A stretch of DNA of 64,000 bases, from the NCBI GenBank assembly GCA_009667805.1, contig CM019065.1:20363822-20427821 (forward strand), written 5' to 3'. Each line of letters opens with the position of its first letter. The first letter of the stretch is position 1. The translations under genes were made by a program, and so were the position numbers. Below the pieces are notes generated by a model, which saw only the letters and a list, made by a program, of their open reading frames with translations, was not told the DNA's origin and ran no database searches. Positions 32,130-42,951 of this stretch are shown here, piece after piece. Source of the stretch: Leptobrachium leishanense. Its lineage: Eukaryota; Chordata; Amphibia; Anura; Megophryidae.

Positions 32130-32835
32130 CCACGCTACTGGGGGGGTCGGGGGGGTCTCATTTCTACAAAACATTTGGGAATTGAGGTGATCTTCTGTGT
32201 CTTGTCACTGCCAGCAAGTATTTTGGGGGTCTCAGAAATTTCCACAAAACATTTGGGAATTGAGGTGATCTGTGTCTTGTCACTGCCAGCAAGTATTTTG
32301 GGGTCTCACAAATTTCTACAAAACATTTGGGAATTGAGGTGATCTGTGTCTTGTCACTGGCTGCCAGCAAGTATTTTGGGAGTCTCACAAATTTCTACAA
32401 AACATTTGGGAATTGAGGTGATCTGTGTCTTGTCACTGGCTGCCAGCAGTATTTTGGGGTCCCACAAATTTCCACAAAACATTTGGTAATTGAGGTGATC
32501 TGTGTCTTGTCACTGGTGCCAGCAAGTATTTTGGGAGTCTCACAAATTTCTAGAAAACATTTGGGAATTGAGGTGATCTGTGTCTTGTCATTGGTGCAGC
32601 AAGTATTTTGGGTGTCTCACAAATCTCTACAAAACATTTGGGAATTGAGGTGATCTTCTGTGTCTTGTCACTGCCAGCAAGTATTTTGGGGTCTCACAAA
32701 TTTCTACAAAACATTTGGGAATTGAGGTGGTCTGTGTCTTGTCACACAGCCAGTACCATGCAGTATTTTGGGGGTCACAAACTTCTACAAAATATTTGGG
32801 AATTGTTATAATCCGTGTGTTCTCCCTGGCTGCCA
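32130..32835 (+). repeat. 74-79-bp tandem repeat in the 5' subterminal region of the hAT
   Basis: About nine units, each with CACAAAACATTTGGGAATTG, GATCTGTGTCTTGTCACTG and CAGCAAGTATTTTGGG. Spacing between successive ACAAAAC words is 74-79 bp. Confidence 0.9.
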
Positions 32836-33175
32836 CCTATCAAGGGGTCTCACTGATTTATAGGAGGTTTCTGAGACTTGTAATCTGTGGCTTCTCACTG
32901 CCACCCATCAAGGGGTCACACTGATTTATAGGAGGCTTCTGAGACTTGGAATCTGTGGCTTCTCACTGCCACCCATCAAGGGGTCTCACTGATTTATAGG
33001 AGGTTTCTGAGAATTGTAATCTGTGGCTTCTCACTGCCACCCATCAGGGGGTCTCACATACTTCTATCAGATTTATGCAAATTGTAATTTGTGTCTTCTC
33101 ACTGCCACCCATCAGGGGGGTCTCACTGATTTATAGGAGGGAATTGTAATCTGTGTCTTGTCACTGGCTGCCAGC
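32836..33175 (+). repeat. about 65-75-bp tandem repeat in the 5' subterminal region of the hAT
   Basis: Four to five units containing GGGGTCTCACTGATTTATAG and AATCTGTGGCTTCTCACTGC, clearly related to the neighbouring array through CTCACTG and AATCTGTG words. Confidence 0.85.
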
Positions 33176-33280
33176 TATCAGGGTGTCTCACTGAGTTATA
33201 CCAGAGTTCTGTAAATCTTTAATCTTTATACCAGAGTTGAATCAGAGTTCTGTATATATTTAATCTATATATCACTCACT

Positions 33281-36200
33281 ATGTCTGAAAGAACAAAAAG
33301 GACAGGTAGACACTCCCAGACACAGATAAGAGGGCAAGCAGCTCCTGTGTCAGGAGGCTGTGCCTCTGGTCGTGGTGGACGTGGTGCATCCTCTGCAGGG
33401 GCACGCTTGTCCTTTCTAACTGGTGCTGGCCGTCTTAAGCAGCAGCAACATACTAAAGATTTGGTGGATTGGCTAACCAGGCCATCCTCATCCTCCGAGT
33501 CCTCTGCCAGCCAGGCTTCTAGTGCTTTACAGTCCACCTCAGCTGACAAAACATCTAATGCAGCCTCCATCTCCACAGCTACTCCTGCCGTAGCCTCACT
33601 ATCACACACAGAGGAGTCAGCTGAATTGTTTGACTACAATGAGAGTGACATGCTGCTTGAGGATGCGCAGCAAGTACAGTGCTCTGATTCAATCTCTGAG
33701 GTTGAGGAAGGGAGTATAATCAACCTAGAGGAAGGGGGTGCCAGTGATGACACACAAATAACTGGCACTCATGTTGCCCCAGTGGCTGCAGCATACTACC
33801 AAGTTGGCTCCAGTGACGAGGAGATAGGGGGTGAAGATGACATTGATGATGAGGTCACTGACTCCACCTGGGTGCCTGATCGAACAGAGGAATCAAGTGA
33901 GGAGGAGGGGGAGGAGGAGGGAACAGCAAACACAAGGCACAACATCATCTATGACCAACCGTAGCACTAGCCAGTCCAAGGCATCAGATGTCAGAGCTAC
34001 TCCGGTGCAGAGCGCTGTTGTCTCAAAGCACACATGCAGGAACTCTGTTGTCTGGGAGTTCTTTAAAAAATGTGCAGCAGAGTGCACCGTTGCTATTTGT
34101 AATCTATGTTAGATGAGGCTGAAGCGTGGGAAAGACGCCGGACACTTGGGTACCACGTGCTTGAGGTGACATATGAACACCTGCCACACATCCCGCTGGT
34201 GCAAAACTTTGCGTAGGTCCTCCTCCTCCTCATCTGTCTCTACCCCCACTGTATGTCCTGCCATGTCATTGCCTACAACCTCCACTGACAGGGATGATGC
34301 TACAGTAATGGATGCACCAGCTCCTTCCTCACAATGTGACATCATCCCATCAGCTGAAGATTTACGCAGTCAGATTACGTTGTCGCAGCTGCTGCAGCGT
34401 AAGAAAAAATATAGTCCCAACCATCTCCAAGCACAGCGTCTAAGTACCAGTTTAGCAAAATTACTCGCATTGCAGCTGCTGCCTTTCCAGCTGGTGGACT
34501 CTGCTCCCTTCCGTGAATTTGCTGAATGTGCTGTACCACAGTGGCAGGTTCCAAAACGCCATTACTTTTCACGCAAGGAAATTCCAGCACTATACCAGCA
34601 CGTGGAAGACAATGTTATCGAGTCATTGGGAAAGGCAGTCAGCAACAAGGTGCATGTGACTTTAGACACGTGGTCCAGAAAGCATGGACAGGGCCGTTAC
34701 ATTTCCTTGCAGCTGGGAGGGATCCAAGACGGGGCTCTGTGCTGGAGCTTGTTCATCCACCACGCCTCCAGAAAGCTTGTATGAGGTCTGTCTGCTCCAC
34801 CACCTCTTCCTCCTCCTCCTTCTCTGTCTCTGGCGAAGTGGCAGCTAAACCGAGGCGTGGCAGGGGCTACGCAATGGCTCAAGCAAAAAGATGCCATACT
34901 GTGCTTGAGCTGGTTTGTTCAGGGGACAGGAGCCACACTGGGCCAGAAATTCTGCCAGCTCTGCAGGGGCAGGTGCAGAGATGGTTAACACCACGCCAGC
35001 TTCAGCTGGGAATGATCGTCTGCGATAATGGCAGCAACCTTCTCTCCGCCCTACGCAAGGGTAAATTGATGCATGTACCATGCCTAGCACACAACCTAAA
35101 TCTGGTGGTACAGCGTTTCCTAACCAAGTACCCAGGGCTGCCAGAGCTTCTCAGCCAGGCCAGAAAAGTCTGTAGCCACTTCAGACTGTCATTACCAGCA
35201 AGCGTTCGCCTGGCAGAAATTCAAAGAGAATTCCACCTTCCCACAAACCATCTAATCTGTGACATGCCCACCAGGTGGAACTCGACATTAGCAATGCTGC
35301 AGCATCTGCACAAGCAGCAGAGGGCCATCAACGAGTACCTGTGTGAATATGGCACAAGGACAGGTTCAGGTCAACTTGTTTTTTTTTCCCCCGCAGTGAC
35401 TGATGATCAAGGATGCATGCACTGTATTGTCACCATTTGAGGAGGCAACGAGGATGGTGAGCAGGGACAGTGCATGCATCAGTGACACAATTCCTTTAGT
35501 GTTCCTGCTGGAGCACACTCTGCAGGAATTATAGATGTGGCTCTAGAAGCTGAGCAGCGGGAGGAAGAGGGGGCCTTCCCTAGCTCTCAAGGCCCCAGTC
35601 TTTCCGCAGGCAGCATTCCAGCGGGTCCTACTCAGATCAGAAAGGAGGAGGATGAGGAGGAGGAGGAATATTTAAGTAGTGGGGACATTGAAGGTGGGGA
35701 TTCCTCAAGGGAGGGTTTCGTGTGCCCAGAAACACAAGGGCTAGTGCGTGGCTGGGAGGAGGAAGTGCACGATGGGGTCATCCTCATTGACCAGGAAGAC
35801 TCGGAAGCTAATGGCACCTGCAACCTACGCTGCATGGGCTCCCTTATGATGCAAAGTCTGCTAAAGGACCCTAGGATTCGTGCTATCAAGGAGAGGGATC
35901 ATTACTGGTTGGCAACCCTTCTTGATCCACGATACAAGGGTAAAGTTGCAGAGCTCATCCTGCCAGAACAGAGGGAGCTCAGGATGAAAAAACTTGAGGA
36001 CACTCTAAAGCGACACTTGTGTAACACCTTTCCAGGCACTGGTAGGTTACCAAGTGATGACACATGTGCTTCTGAGGCTGCAGATGATCAGAAGAATAGT
36101 GGTGAAGGCCAGGGCCGCTTGACTGATGCATTTTTAAATTTTTTTAGTCCACGACGCCCAGACACGTCAAATGTAGGCACCCATTGCCAGCGTCTTCACC

Positions 36201-36502
36201 ATATGGTGCAGGACTACCTAGGGGCAAGGGCAGACCTGGATACCTTTCCAGCAGATGATCCACTGGCTTACTGGGTGTTGAGATTGGATCACTGGCCAGA
36301 ACTTAGCCAATATGCTATGCAGCTACTAGGTTGCCCTTCATTCAGCATGCTTTCTGAAAGGACGTTCAGTGTCGCTGGAGGTTTTGTCACAGACAAAAGA
36401 GTGCGTCTGTCCACCGACTCTGTAGACCGGCTGACATTTATAAAAATGAATCAGTCCTGGATCAGCAGTTATCAATCCCCTGATGCTGACGTAACGGAAT
36501 AG
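33281..36502 (+). pseudogene. hAT transposase with BED zinc finger, broken
   Basis: N-terminal acidic, Ser-rich segment (33281-33964). BED finger: VVWEFFKKC, CNLC, then HMNTCH after an in-frame TGA near 34169. Catalytic region: VTLDTWSRKHGQGRYISLQ (34173-34784), then in another frame LGMIVCDNGSNLLSAL, HVPCLAHNLNLVVQRFL and CDMPTRWNSTLAML (to 35440). C-terminal dimerisation block: DPLAYWVL, CPSFSMLSERTFSVAG and KRVRLSTDSVDRLTFIKMN (to 36502). At least three frame changes plus a stop. The protein resembles the ZBED-type hAT transposases of vertebrates. Confidence 0.9.
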
Positions 36503-36589
36503 ATCGGGGATGTCTTCTGCATGCACAAAACCTCCAGCACTGAACTCTTCCACAATACCACAAAAGGATTACGGTGTGAATGCACTTGC

Positions 36590-37230
36590 TGCCTTGAAAG
36601 GCACAATATTTGGCTGCACTGACGCCTGTGCCACATCTATATCATTTTAATTTTTTGAACCGCAGGGTCCAGCCCTGCACTCTTCCACAATACTACAGAG
36701 GGGTTACTGTATGATAGTACTTGCTGGCAGTCTGGCACCAAAAGCACAATATCTGGGTGCACTGACGCCTTGACCAGAATCATATCTTTTTAATATAGGA
36801 CCACATGGTCCACGCCTGCATTCTTCCACAATACTACAGAGGGGTTACTGTATGATAGTACTTGCTGGCCTGGCAGTCTGGAACCAAAAGCACAATATCT
36901 GGGTGCACTGACGCCTTGACCAGAATCATATCTTTTTAATATAGGACCACATGGTCCACCCCTGCATTCTTCCACAATACTACAGAGGGGTTACTGTATG
37001 ATAGTACTTGCTGGCCTGGCAGTCTGGCACCAAAAGCACAATATCTGGGTGCACTGACGCCTTTACCAGATTCATATATTTTTAATATAGGACCGCAAGC
37101 TCCACCCCTGCATTCTTTCACAATACTACAGAGGGGATACTGTATGATAGTACTTGCAGGCCTGGCACCAAAAGCACAATATTTGGGTGCACTGCCACTG
37201 ACGCCTGTATCAGATTCATATCCTCAGAGG
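36590..37230 (+). repeat. 142-146-bp tandem repeat in the 3' subterminal region of the hAT
   Basis: Four to five units with CACAATACTACAGAGGGG, TACTGTATGATAGTACTTGC and AAAGCACAATATCTGGGTGC; starts at about 36684, 36826, 36972 and 37118. Confidence 0.9.
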
Positions 37231-37835
37231 GGTTACGGTGTGACGGCACTGTTGCCGACGCTAAAGGCCCAATTTTAAAGCACCTATTGTTACTTTCCTC
37301 CAAAGCCTGAATAAGTTTCACAATAATTTAGCCAAAAAAATCACTAAACTTTTTCTGCGTGTCCGAAAATGTCTCCTCTTTTCATACAGACTGCCCCCCC
37401 AAGCAGTTGTTTATGGATAGATTAAAGGAAAAGCATTTAACGTCATTTGAAATGTAATATTTTTGTTTTTAAGTGTTTCTATACATCCTACATATCCGCT
37501 ACTTCACGGGCAGGTTATGGGGACCTCCTAGGTACGATATTTGAAGGAATTTTTGATTTTTATTTTTAACCCTTATTTCATGAAAAACTCACTGTCCCTT
37601 TAAAAACATTTTTTTAAAAACTTTTTTGTCCTTGTTTCCTGTCCCCCAGGGCACTACGCGTACCCCCATACACCTTTTATGGCAAATATCTTGCATATAT
37701 GCCCTCTTGGAGGGCACTCTAAAAACCGAATTTTCAGCCCCATTGACTTGTATTAAGTTCGAGTTCGGATTCGAACATTTGGAAAGTTCGGGTTCGGGTA
37801 CGAACCCGAACTCGGGCATGTTCGTCTCATCCCTA

Positions 37836-37843
37836 GTAGGAAA
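37836..37843 (+). repeat. 8-bp target duplication of the hAT, right copy
   Basis: GTAGGAAA, see 31739-31746. Confidence 0.96.
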
Positions 37844-38110
37844 CTGACGGCAGCGGAGAAAAACTATGCTGTGGTGGAAAGACAGGGCTTGGCCATAAAG
37901 TGGGCTTTGGATTCTTTGAGATACTTCCTGTTGGGCAGGAAGTTCCGTTTAGTGTCTGACCATGCACCCATTGAAGTGGATGAGGCAGCACCGCCACGCT
38001 AATGCCAGGGTAACCAGGTGGTTCCTGTCTCTCCAGGAGTTTAACTTTGTGGTGGAACACAGGCCTGGGAAACAGCACCAAAATGCTGATGCCCTGTCCC
38101 GGATGCATTG
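37844..38110 (+). pseudogene. Gmr1-like RNase H, second part after the hAT
   Basis: Continues the interrupted domain with LTAAEKNYAVVERQGLAIKW, RYFLLGRKFRLVSDHAP (SDH aspartate), and then FNFVVEHRPGKQHQNADALS, the standard end of gypsy RNase H. A shift lies near 37975. Confidence 0.88.
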
Positions 38111-38164
38111 TGGGCTGTCTACTGTTGCCTCAAACACCTCCGCATTGAGACAGAGGGGGGGATA

Positions 38165-38577
38165 TGTAGAGGTTGGCAAGGGCTGGGTCCTGGATGGACA
38201 ATATGTTTCACCCCTATTTGGGTTGTGGTCCCTTTAAGTGCAATCACAGGGTTAATCTTCCTGTCCAGCAACTCCCAGACAGTATTGTGGGAGTTAAGGA
38301 AAAAGGAAAGTAATCAGTGGAAGCTGTGTGTGTGTGTTCCAAAAGCAGGAGACGTGCTCTTCCTTGCTGGAGAGGCTTCTACATACTGGGGAAAGGATTC
38401 CCCAGGTTTGGGACTGTTTAAAGCGTTGGTGAGCCACCATTATTTTTCTGTTTATTTGTGCTGAACCCAAGCATGTACTTATTATGTTGACTTTTTGACT
38501 GCCCTGAAAGGGTGAATAAAGCTGTTTTGTTTGTGAAAGACATTGTGCACGTGCTCTGTGGGCCCCCAAACGTCACA
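38165..38577 (+). repeat. 3' LTR of the Gmr1-like element
   Basis: Starts TGTAGAGGTTGGCAAGGGC just after a purine run (AGACAGAGGGGGGG) that fits a polypurine tract, and ends AAACGTCACA. Compared with the 5' LTR it lacks two short segments, and it has many point differences, so the element is not recent. Confidence 0.9.
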
Positions 38578-38605
38578 CTATATATATATATATATACAGT
38601 ATATA

Positions 38606-38972
38606 TACAGTATCTCAGAAGTGAGTACATCCCTCACATATTTGTAAATATTAAATTTTTTATATTATCTTTATATTATCTTTTCATGTGACAACACGGA
38701 AGAAATACCACTACAATATGAAGTAGTGAGTGTACAGCTTGTATATAAGTGTAAATTTACTGTTCCTTAAAATACCATTATTTTCCAGCACTGCCTTAAC
38801 CCTCTTGGGCATAGAGTTCACCAGAGCTTCACAGGTTGCCACTGGAGCCCTCTTCAACTCCTCCATGATATCAGTGAACTGGTGGATGTTATGTTCACAA
38901 CCTTGCGCTCCTCCACCTTCCATTTGAGGATGCCTCACAGATGCTCAATAGGTTTTTGGTCTGGAGACATGC
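38606..38972 (-). mobile_element. Tc1/mariner-like transposon fragment, left part
   Basis: CAGTATCTCAGAAGTGAGTA is a Tc1-type end. The interior TTTCCAGCACTGCCTTAACC and CTTGCGCTCCTCCACCTTCC reads on the minus strand as the end of a Tc1 transposase (SPDLNPIEHLW-like region). Heavily deleted. Interrupted at 38972 by a solo LTR. Confidence 0.82.
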
Positions 38973-39488
38973 TGTTAAATAAACAAACAAATCCAAATCA
39001 ATATTCCTATTCATACTTACCAAAGCATGCATCCCAGAAGACTTCTGTTATTTTTGTCATATAAACAAGAAAGACACAAAGCAGCGCTATTCTATACCGG
39101 AGATAACTGAAGACAATCACACAGGATTTGGTCCTTCAAGTATTCAACATGTCTTTGTCCAGCCAGTTCTTTTATTAAAACTCAGACACATTTATAGCCA
39201 ATACAATTGTTCCAACAACAGACATAGTTCATCCCTCCAAACATATATCATATATAGTGACAGACAAAGAGATGTTTTTTTTTCTTTATCTGCCCGATAA
39301 CAAGTGTGTGGTACTTCGTTCTGCTACAGAATGTATCTGGTTTCAATTAAAGTTCCTTTCAACAGGATATGGTTACGAAGGGTTTTTAACTAAGCACTAA
39401 GCTCAAGGGGGAAGGGGGGCTTGTCAATTTAAGGGAAGCTTTTATATGTGCTTAAGACACAAGGAATTAAAAGATAATTATTTTCACA
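38973..39488 (-). mobile_element. solo LTR of an endogenous retrovirus or LTR retrotransposon, inserted in Tc1
   Basis: On the minus strand it runs TGTGAAAATAATT... to ...TTTAACA (TG...CA). It contains a TATA-like GGCTATAAATG and an AATAAAAG polyadenylation signal in the expected order. CATGC flanks it on both sides (38968-38972 and 39489-39493), a 5-bp duplication. No internal coding sequence is present, so recombination between two LTRs has removed it. Confidence 0.85.
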
Positions 39489-39493
39489 CATGC

Positions 39494-39655
39494 TTGGCCA
39501 TTCCATTCCATCCCCTTTACCATCTTTAGCAAGGCAGTGGTCGTCTTGGAGGTGTGTTTGGGGTCGTTATCATGTTGAAATACTGCCCTGTAGCCCAGTC
39601 TCCAAAAGGAGGGGATCATGCTCTGCTTCAGTATATCACAGTACTGTCCCTTTCA
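39494..39655 (-). mobile_element. Tc1/mariner-like transposon fragment, right part
   Basis: Resumes the Tc1 sequence after the solo LTR: TTGGCCATTCCATTCCATCC, AGCAAGGCAGTGGTCGTC, GGGGTCGTTATCATGTTG. It breaks off near 39655. Confidence 0.82.
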
Positions 39656-39834
39656 CACTTTTTCCACGCCCTTAACAAGAATAACTGGGGCATCAATCTG
39701 GATACTCAGATGAACAGGGGAAAAAGATGACTTTTAACTATCTCTATGGAAGAAGGGAATTTTTTTTAAAAAGTCAATGTTAACAGCTTTATCAAACAAA
39801 CCAGCTGTCATGCACTACACTGGTTGGGAGCTGT

Positions 39835-40345
39835 CACGAAGGGACAGTTCCACCCTATTAGAAGAAACTGTATGGACGACAATCAGTTTTCAGAACACGT
39901 GGAGAGGTTGAAGCAAGGGTTTTTTGGACAAGGGATATAAGGACGAAATATTGAATACAACTGTGGATGAAATAAAAAGAGCAAACAGGAAAGATCTTCT
40001 CACATATAAAAGATGCAGTAATGAAGGCCATAGTGAAATAGCCTTTATATGTGACTATAGCTGTCAAACTAGAAAAGTAAAAAGGTATAATTAAAAAGTT
40101 TAGTTTCATTCGAAATAAAAGGATCCTATATTGGAGGAAATTCTATGAGATAGGGGCACCAAAAACATAAAGCATATATTGGTCCATAGTTATAAAGAAG
40201 TCACAAATAAGGAGAAAACTAAGTTCAATTTAAAGGAGGGTTTTTAACGGTGTGGGTCGTGTCCAGCATGTAAAAGTTGGCACTTACCTAAACTATTTAT
40301 CCCTAGCTTTGAGAAGAAGGAGAATGAGATTTGGGAATATAATAT
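39835..40345 (+). pseudogene. decayed Penelope-like ORF2 fragment (thumb to cysteine cluster)
   Basis: In shifting frames it reads TKGQF, IRRNCMDDNQFSEHVERLKQ, AFICDYSCQTRKVKRIIKK and RCGSCPACKS. These align in order with PKGQFTRLRRNCSDDDTF, FICDYNSKADKIKRIIKKH and QCGVCLACRS of the intact ORF2 at 11522-13795. Divergence and several stops show an older and different Penelope lineage. It is cut at 40350 by the foldback element. Confidence 0.82.
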
Positions 40346-40350
40346 ATGAG

Positions 40351-42335
40351 GGGCCATATTACATTACTAACACTAATGTTAGCACTTACCTGTGTGAGCT
40401 CTAACATTAGCTCTGGTTGCATTAGCGCGGGCTAATCCGAACGCTAATGCATTAAATATAATATTAGCGATTCGGATCTTGCGCTTTTGAGCGCGAGCTT
40501 ACTGTACTTTGCGCTCCCTATGCTTAACATGGGGAGCGCAAAAGTGTTATTAGCTTTTGTAATCCTAAATCTTATTACGCCAAGCTCCGGTTAACTCAAA
40601 AGTTAACCACAACTAAGACCTACAGCTAACTGATACGACTTCTGCGGAATCAGTCAGCACCAGCTGAAACCCCCTCAAAAATCACATATTCACCCTTCCA
40701 TCCCGCAGTGAGAACAGTGGCTCCATCTGCCTCTTCTTGCTTCCGGGAGCAGTGAGAAACTGGAGGGTGGGGGGAGTCCCTCAGTCTTCAACTGCGAATC
40801 ACTACATCGACCTGCCAGATCTTGCTAGGCGAGATCCTTCAGATCATGTGACCCGGCAGCGGAAGCCTCGATGAAGTCCTATGGACTCCATGGAGGGGAT
40901 GTTCGCGGCAGCGCTTATCGCTGCCGGGAGCATCCCAAGTTTTAGCGCCATGGTATGGTGCAGGCTGCTGGATTAGCGCCTGCACCGTAATAGCACGCTA
41001 AAATGGAGATGCTAAGGAGAAAACTGCAGGTGCAGGTTTTTCTCCTTAGCGTCCCCGTTTTAGCGTCAGGAATGTAATAGTGCTCAAGGGCAATATTACA
41101 TTATTGGCACTAAAATGGGGACACAAAGGGGGAAAACCTGCGCCTGCAGGTTTCCCCATAGTGTCCCTGTTTTAGCACCATATTACAGGACAGGCTCTAA
41201 TTCAGTAGCCTGCCTCGTAACGCAATCCAACCCTCCCTGATACTCCATGGAGGTTTGTGCTGCCGAGACGTGACCTCTGTGTGATCTCGCAAGAACGCAC
41301 AGGGCTGCAGAGTGATTCACAGAGGGAGATTGTGGACTGTTTGTCACTCTGCTCAGGGCAACCAGAAGCAGTGGAGTGGACCACCGTTCTCGCTGCGGAT
41401 TGAGGGGTGAGTATCTGGTTTAGGTTGGGTTTCAGCTGGTGCTGATTCTGCAGAAAGCAATCAGCTGCAGCTTCTAGCTGTGGTTAACTTTTTGTTACCG
41501 TATTGGTGGGGTAATTAGCGTTAGGACTTTGTAATCCTAAAGTTGATTGCACTCCACATGTTAAGAATAGGGTACGCAACAAACAGTAAGCTCGCACAAG
41601 CTCACGCAATCACGGATAGAGATGTGCAATTTGTTTCGTTCCGTATCCATATTCGGACCAAATTCACCATTTTCGTATTTCCGGAGCATTTCCAAAAACG
41701 AAATATCGACCATTGGAAATTTTTGGATCGATCCAAAATTCCGCCGCGATTAGGATAGGTGATTCGGATAGATTCGGCAATTCGGATCAAATCGGGTGAT
41801 TGGGTATTGATTGATATGCTGCATTGAAACCTATGGGTTAAAAAGCCTTGTTTCTTTTAAAAAAGTTAGAAAACCTAAAATTTAACCCCAAAAAATGCCT
41901 AAAAAATCCTAAAAAAAATAAATAAGTAAAGAAACTTTCATTTTATTGGTAGTAATCTACTTCACATTCTTAAATAACCAATAAAAAACAAAATAACTCA
42001 TAAAAAATGGACAACCAACTGATTCGAATCACCCGAATTGATCCGAATCACCGAATCGATCCGGATCGCTGAATCTATCCGAATCCTCTAATCTCCAATC
42101 CGAAATTAAACCAAAAACTGTCTGAAATGACCTGAAATGAAAAAAAAGGCCCCGAAAAAAACCCTGTAATGAAACAAAAAAAAAAGTAACGCACATCCCT
42201 AATCACCGATACGGTAACAGATTTTTTAACCCGTTAGCAATGTAATATGTGGGGCATGCATCAGAGTCACTTAACCATGCATTAACGCTGACATATCTGA
42301 GAGTTAACCTTACCGTTAAGATTGTAATAGGGCCC
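40351..42335. mobile_element. foldback/MITE-type DNA element with internal duplications
   Basis: Ends GGGCCATATTACATTACTAA and TTAAGATTGTAATAGGGCCC are imperfect inverted repeats. The interior has many GCTAA/TTAGC words and repeated blocks (for example TTTTAGCG-C near 40940 and CACTAAAATGGGGAC near 41109). No transposase. The target duplication is unclear. A hAT MITE is nested inside. Confidence 0.7.
41617..42201. mobile_element. hAT-type MITE nested in the foldback element
   Basis: Ends TAGAGATGTGC and GCACATCCCTA are inverted repeats, flanked by ATCACGGA (41609-41616) and ATCACCGA (42202-42209), an 8-bp duplication with one mismatch. The interior has many GATTCGGAT/ATCCGAAT words. Non-coding. 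Confidence 0.82.
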
Positions 42336-42951
42336 AAGGTGTTCAATATGTTCCTATTCCTTGTCACCCTTAGCTACAATTAATTTCACATGACTGACTC
42401 TGAATATTCTATATACTCCATTAAGTGCTTTGCCAAAACTTAAACAGATAAAGGAGGCCCTAGACAAGTTGACCCTCAGCCCAAGGACATTGCAGACGAC
42501 CAGACCTTAGCTGATTTGTTCCATGGTCAGTCTGAGCACAACATCAGCCAATTCATCTTAGTTCAACATGCTAATTCTGGATACAGAGGGTCATGGCAAA
42601 GGACATGAGGTACAGAGATTCCTGTCAAGTACATTAGGACAAGAAACAAATGGCAGAGGAGGATGGGTAAAGAGTACATGGCAGAAGAGGCGGAGTAAGG
42701 AGCACATGGCAGAGGAGGTGAGGTAATTCTTTGGGAACCTGGTCATGTAGCTTTAATTTATTTGCATCTCTTTCTTTTTCCTTTTAATAGATGAGATTGT
42801 ATGAATTACATCTGTACATTTCCTATTCACCACATACAACAAAACACAATTAAATTGTCGCAGCTGAGTTGAACGTTCTGTTCCGATTTGATACAATGAA
42901 ATAACAATCACACATGTCCAGTATGAGATGGGTTTTCACTTTCTCTTTATT
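42336..42951. other. 3' flank of V2R gene A, no other gene
   Basis: Sequence downstream of the V2R stop. It should contain the 3' untranslated region on the minus strand, but no clear AATAAA signal was assigned. Confidence 0.5.

Larger units (their letters stand above)
31747..37835 (+). mobile_element. hAT DNA transposon, 6089 bp, inserted in the Gmr1-like RNase H
   Basis: Termini TAGGGATGAG and CTCATCCCTA are inverted and flanked by perfect 8-bp duplications, the hAT signature. It carries subterminal tandem repeats on both sides, a BED-type zinc finger and a transposase with the hAT C-terminal dimerisation region. The transposase is broken, so the copy is non-autonomous now. A second copy end lies at 1538-1766. 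Confidence 0.95.
27088..38577 (+). mobile_element. Gmr1-like Ty3/gypsy LTR retrotransposon, interrupted by a 6.1-kb hAT
   Basis: Two LTRs (27088-27545 and 38165-38577) enclose gag-protease, then integrase, then reverse transcriptase and RNase H. Integrase before RT is the reverse of normal gypsy order and is the hallmark of Gmr1-like elements, first described in cod. The gag has a SCAN-like capsid region, consistent with the published origin of SCAN domains from such gags. Insertion was into a TA repeat, so the target duplication cannot be read. The hAT at 31747-37835 splits RNase H. Confidence 0.9.

Noticed and set aside
33265..33609. Minus-strand frame of 114 codons opposite the hAT transposase start
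   Set aside because: Shadow of the Ser-rich transposase N-terminus on the other strand.
27083..38582. A clean target duplication for the Gmr1-like element
   Set aside because: The flanks TATAT and CTATA lie in TA microsatellites and do not match exactly, so no duplication can be claimed.
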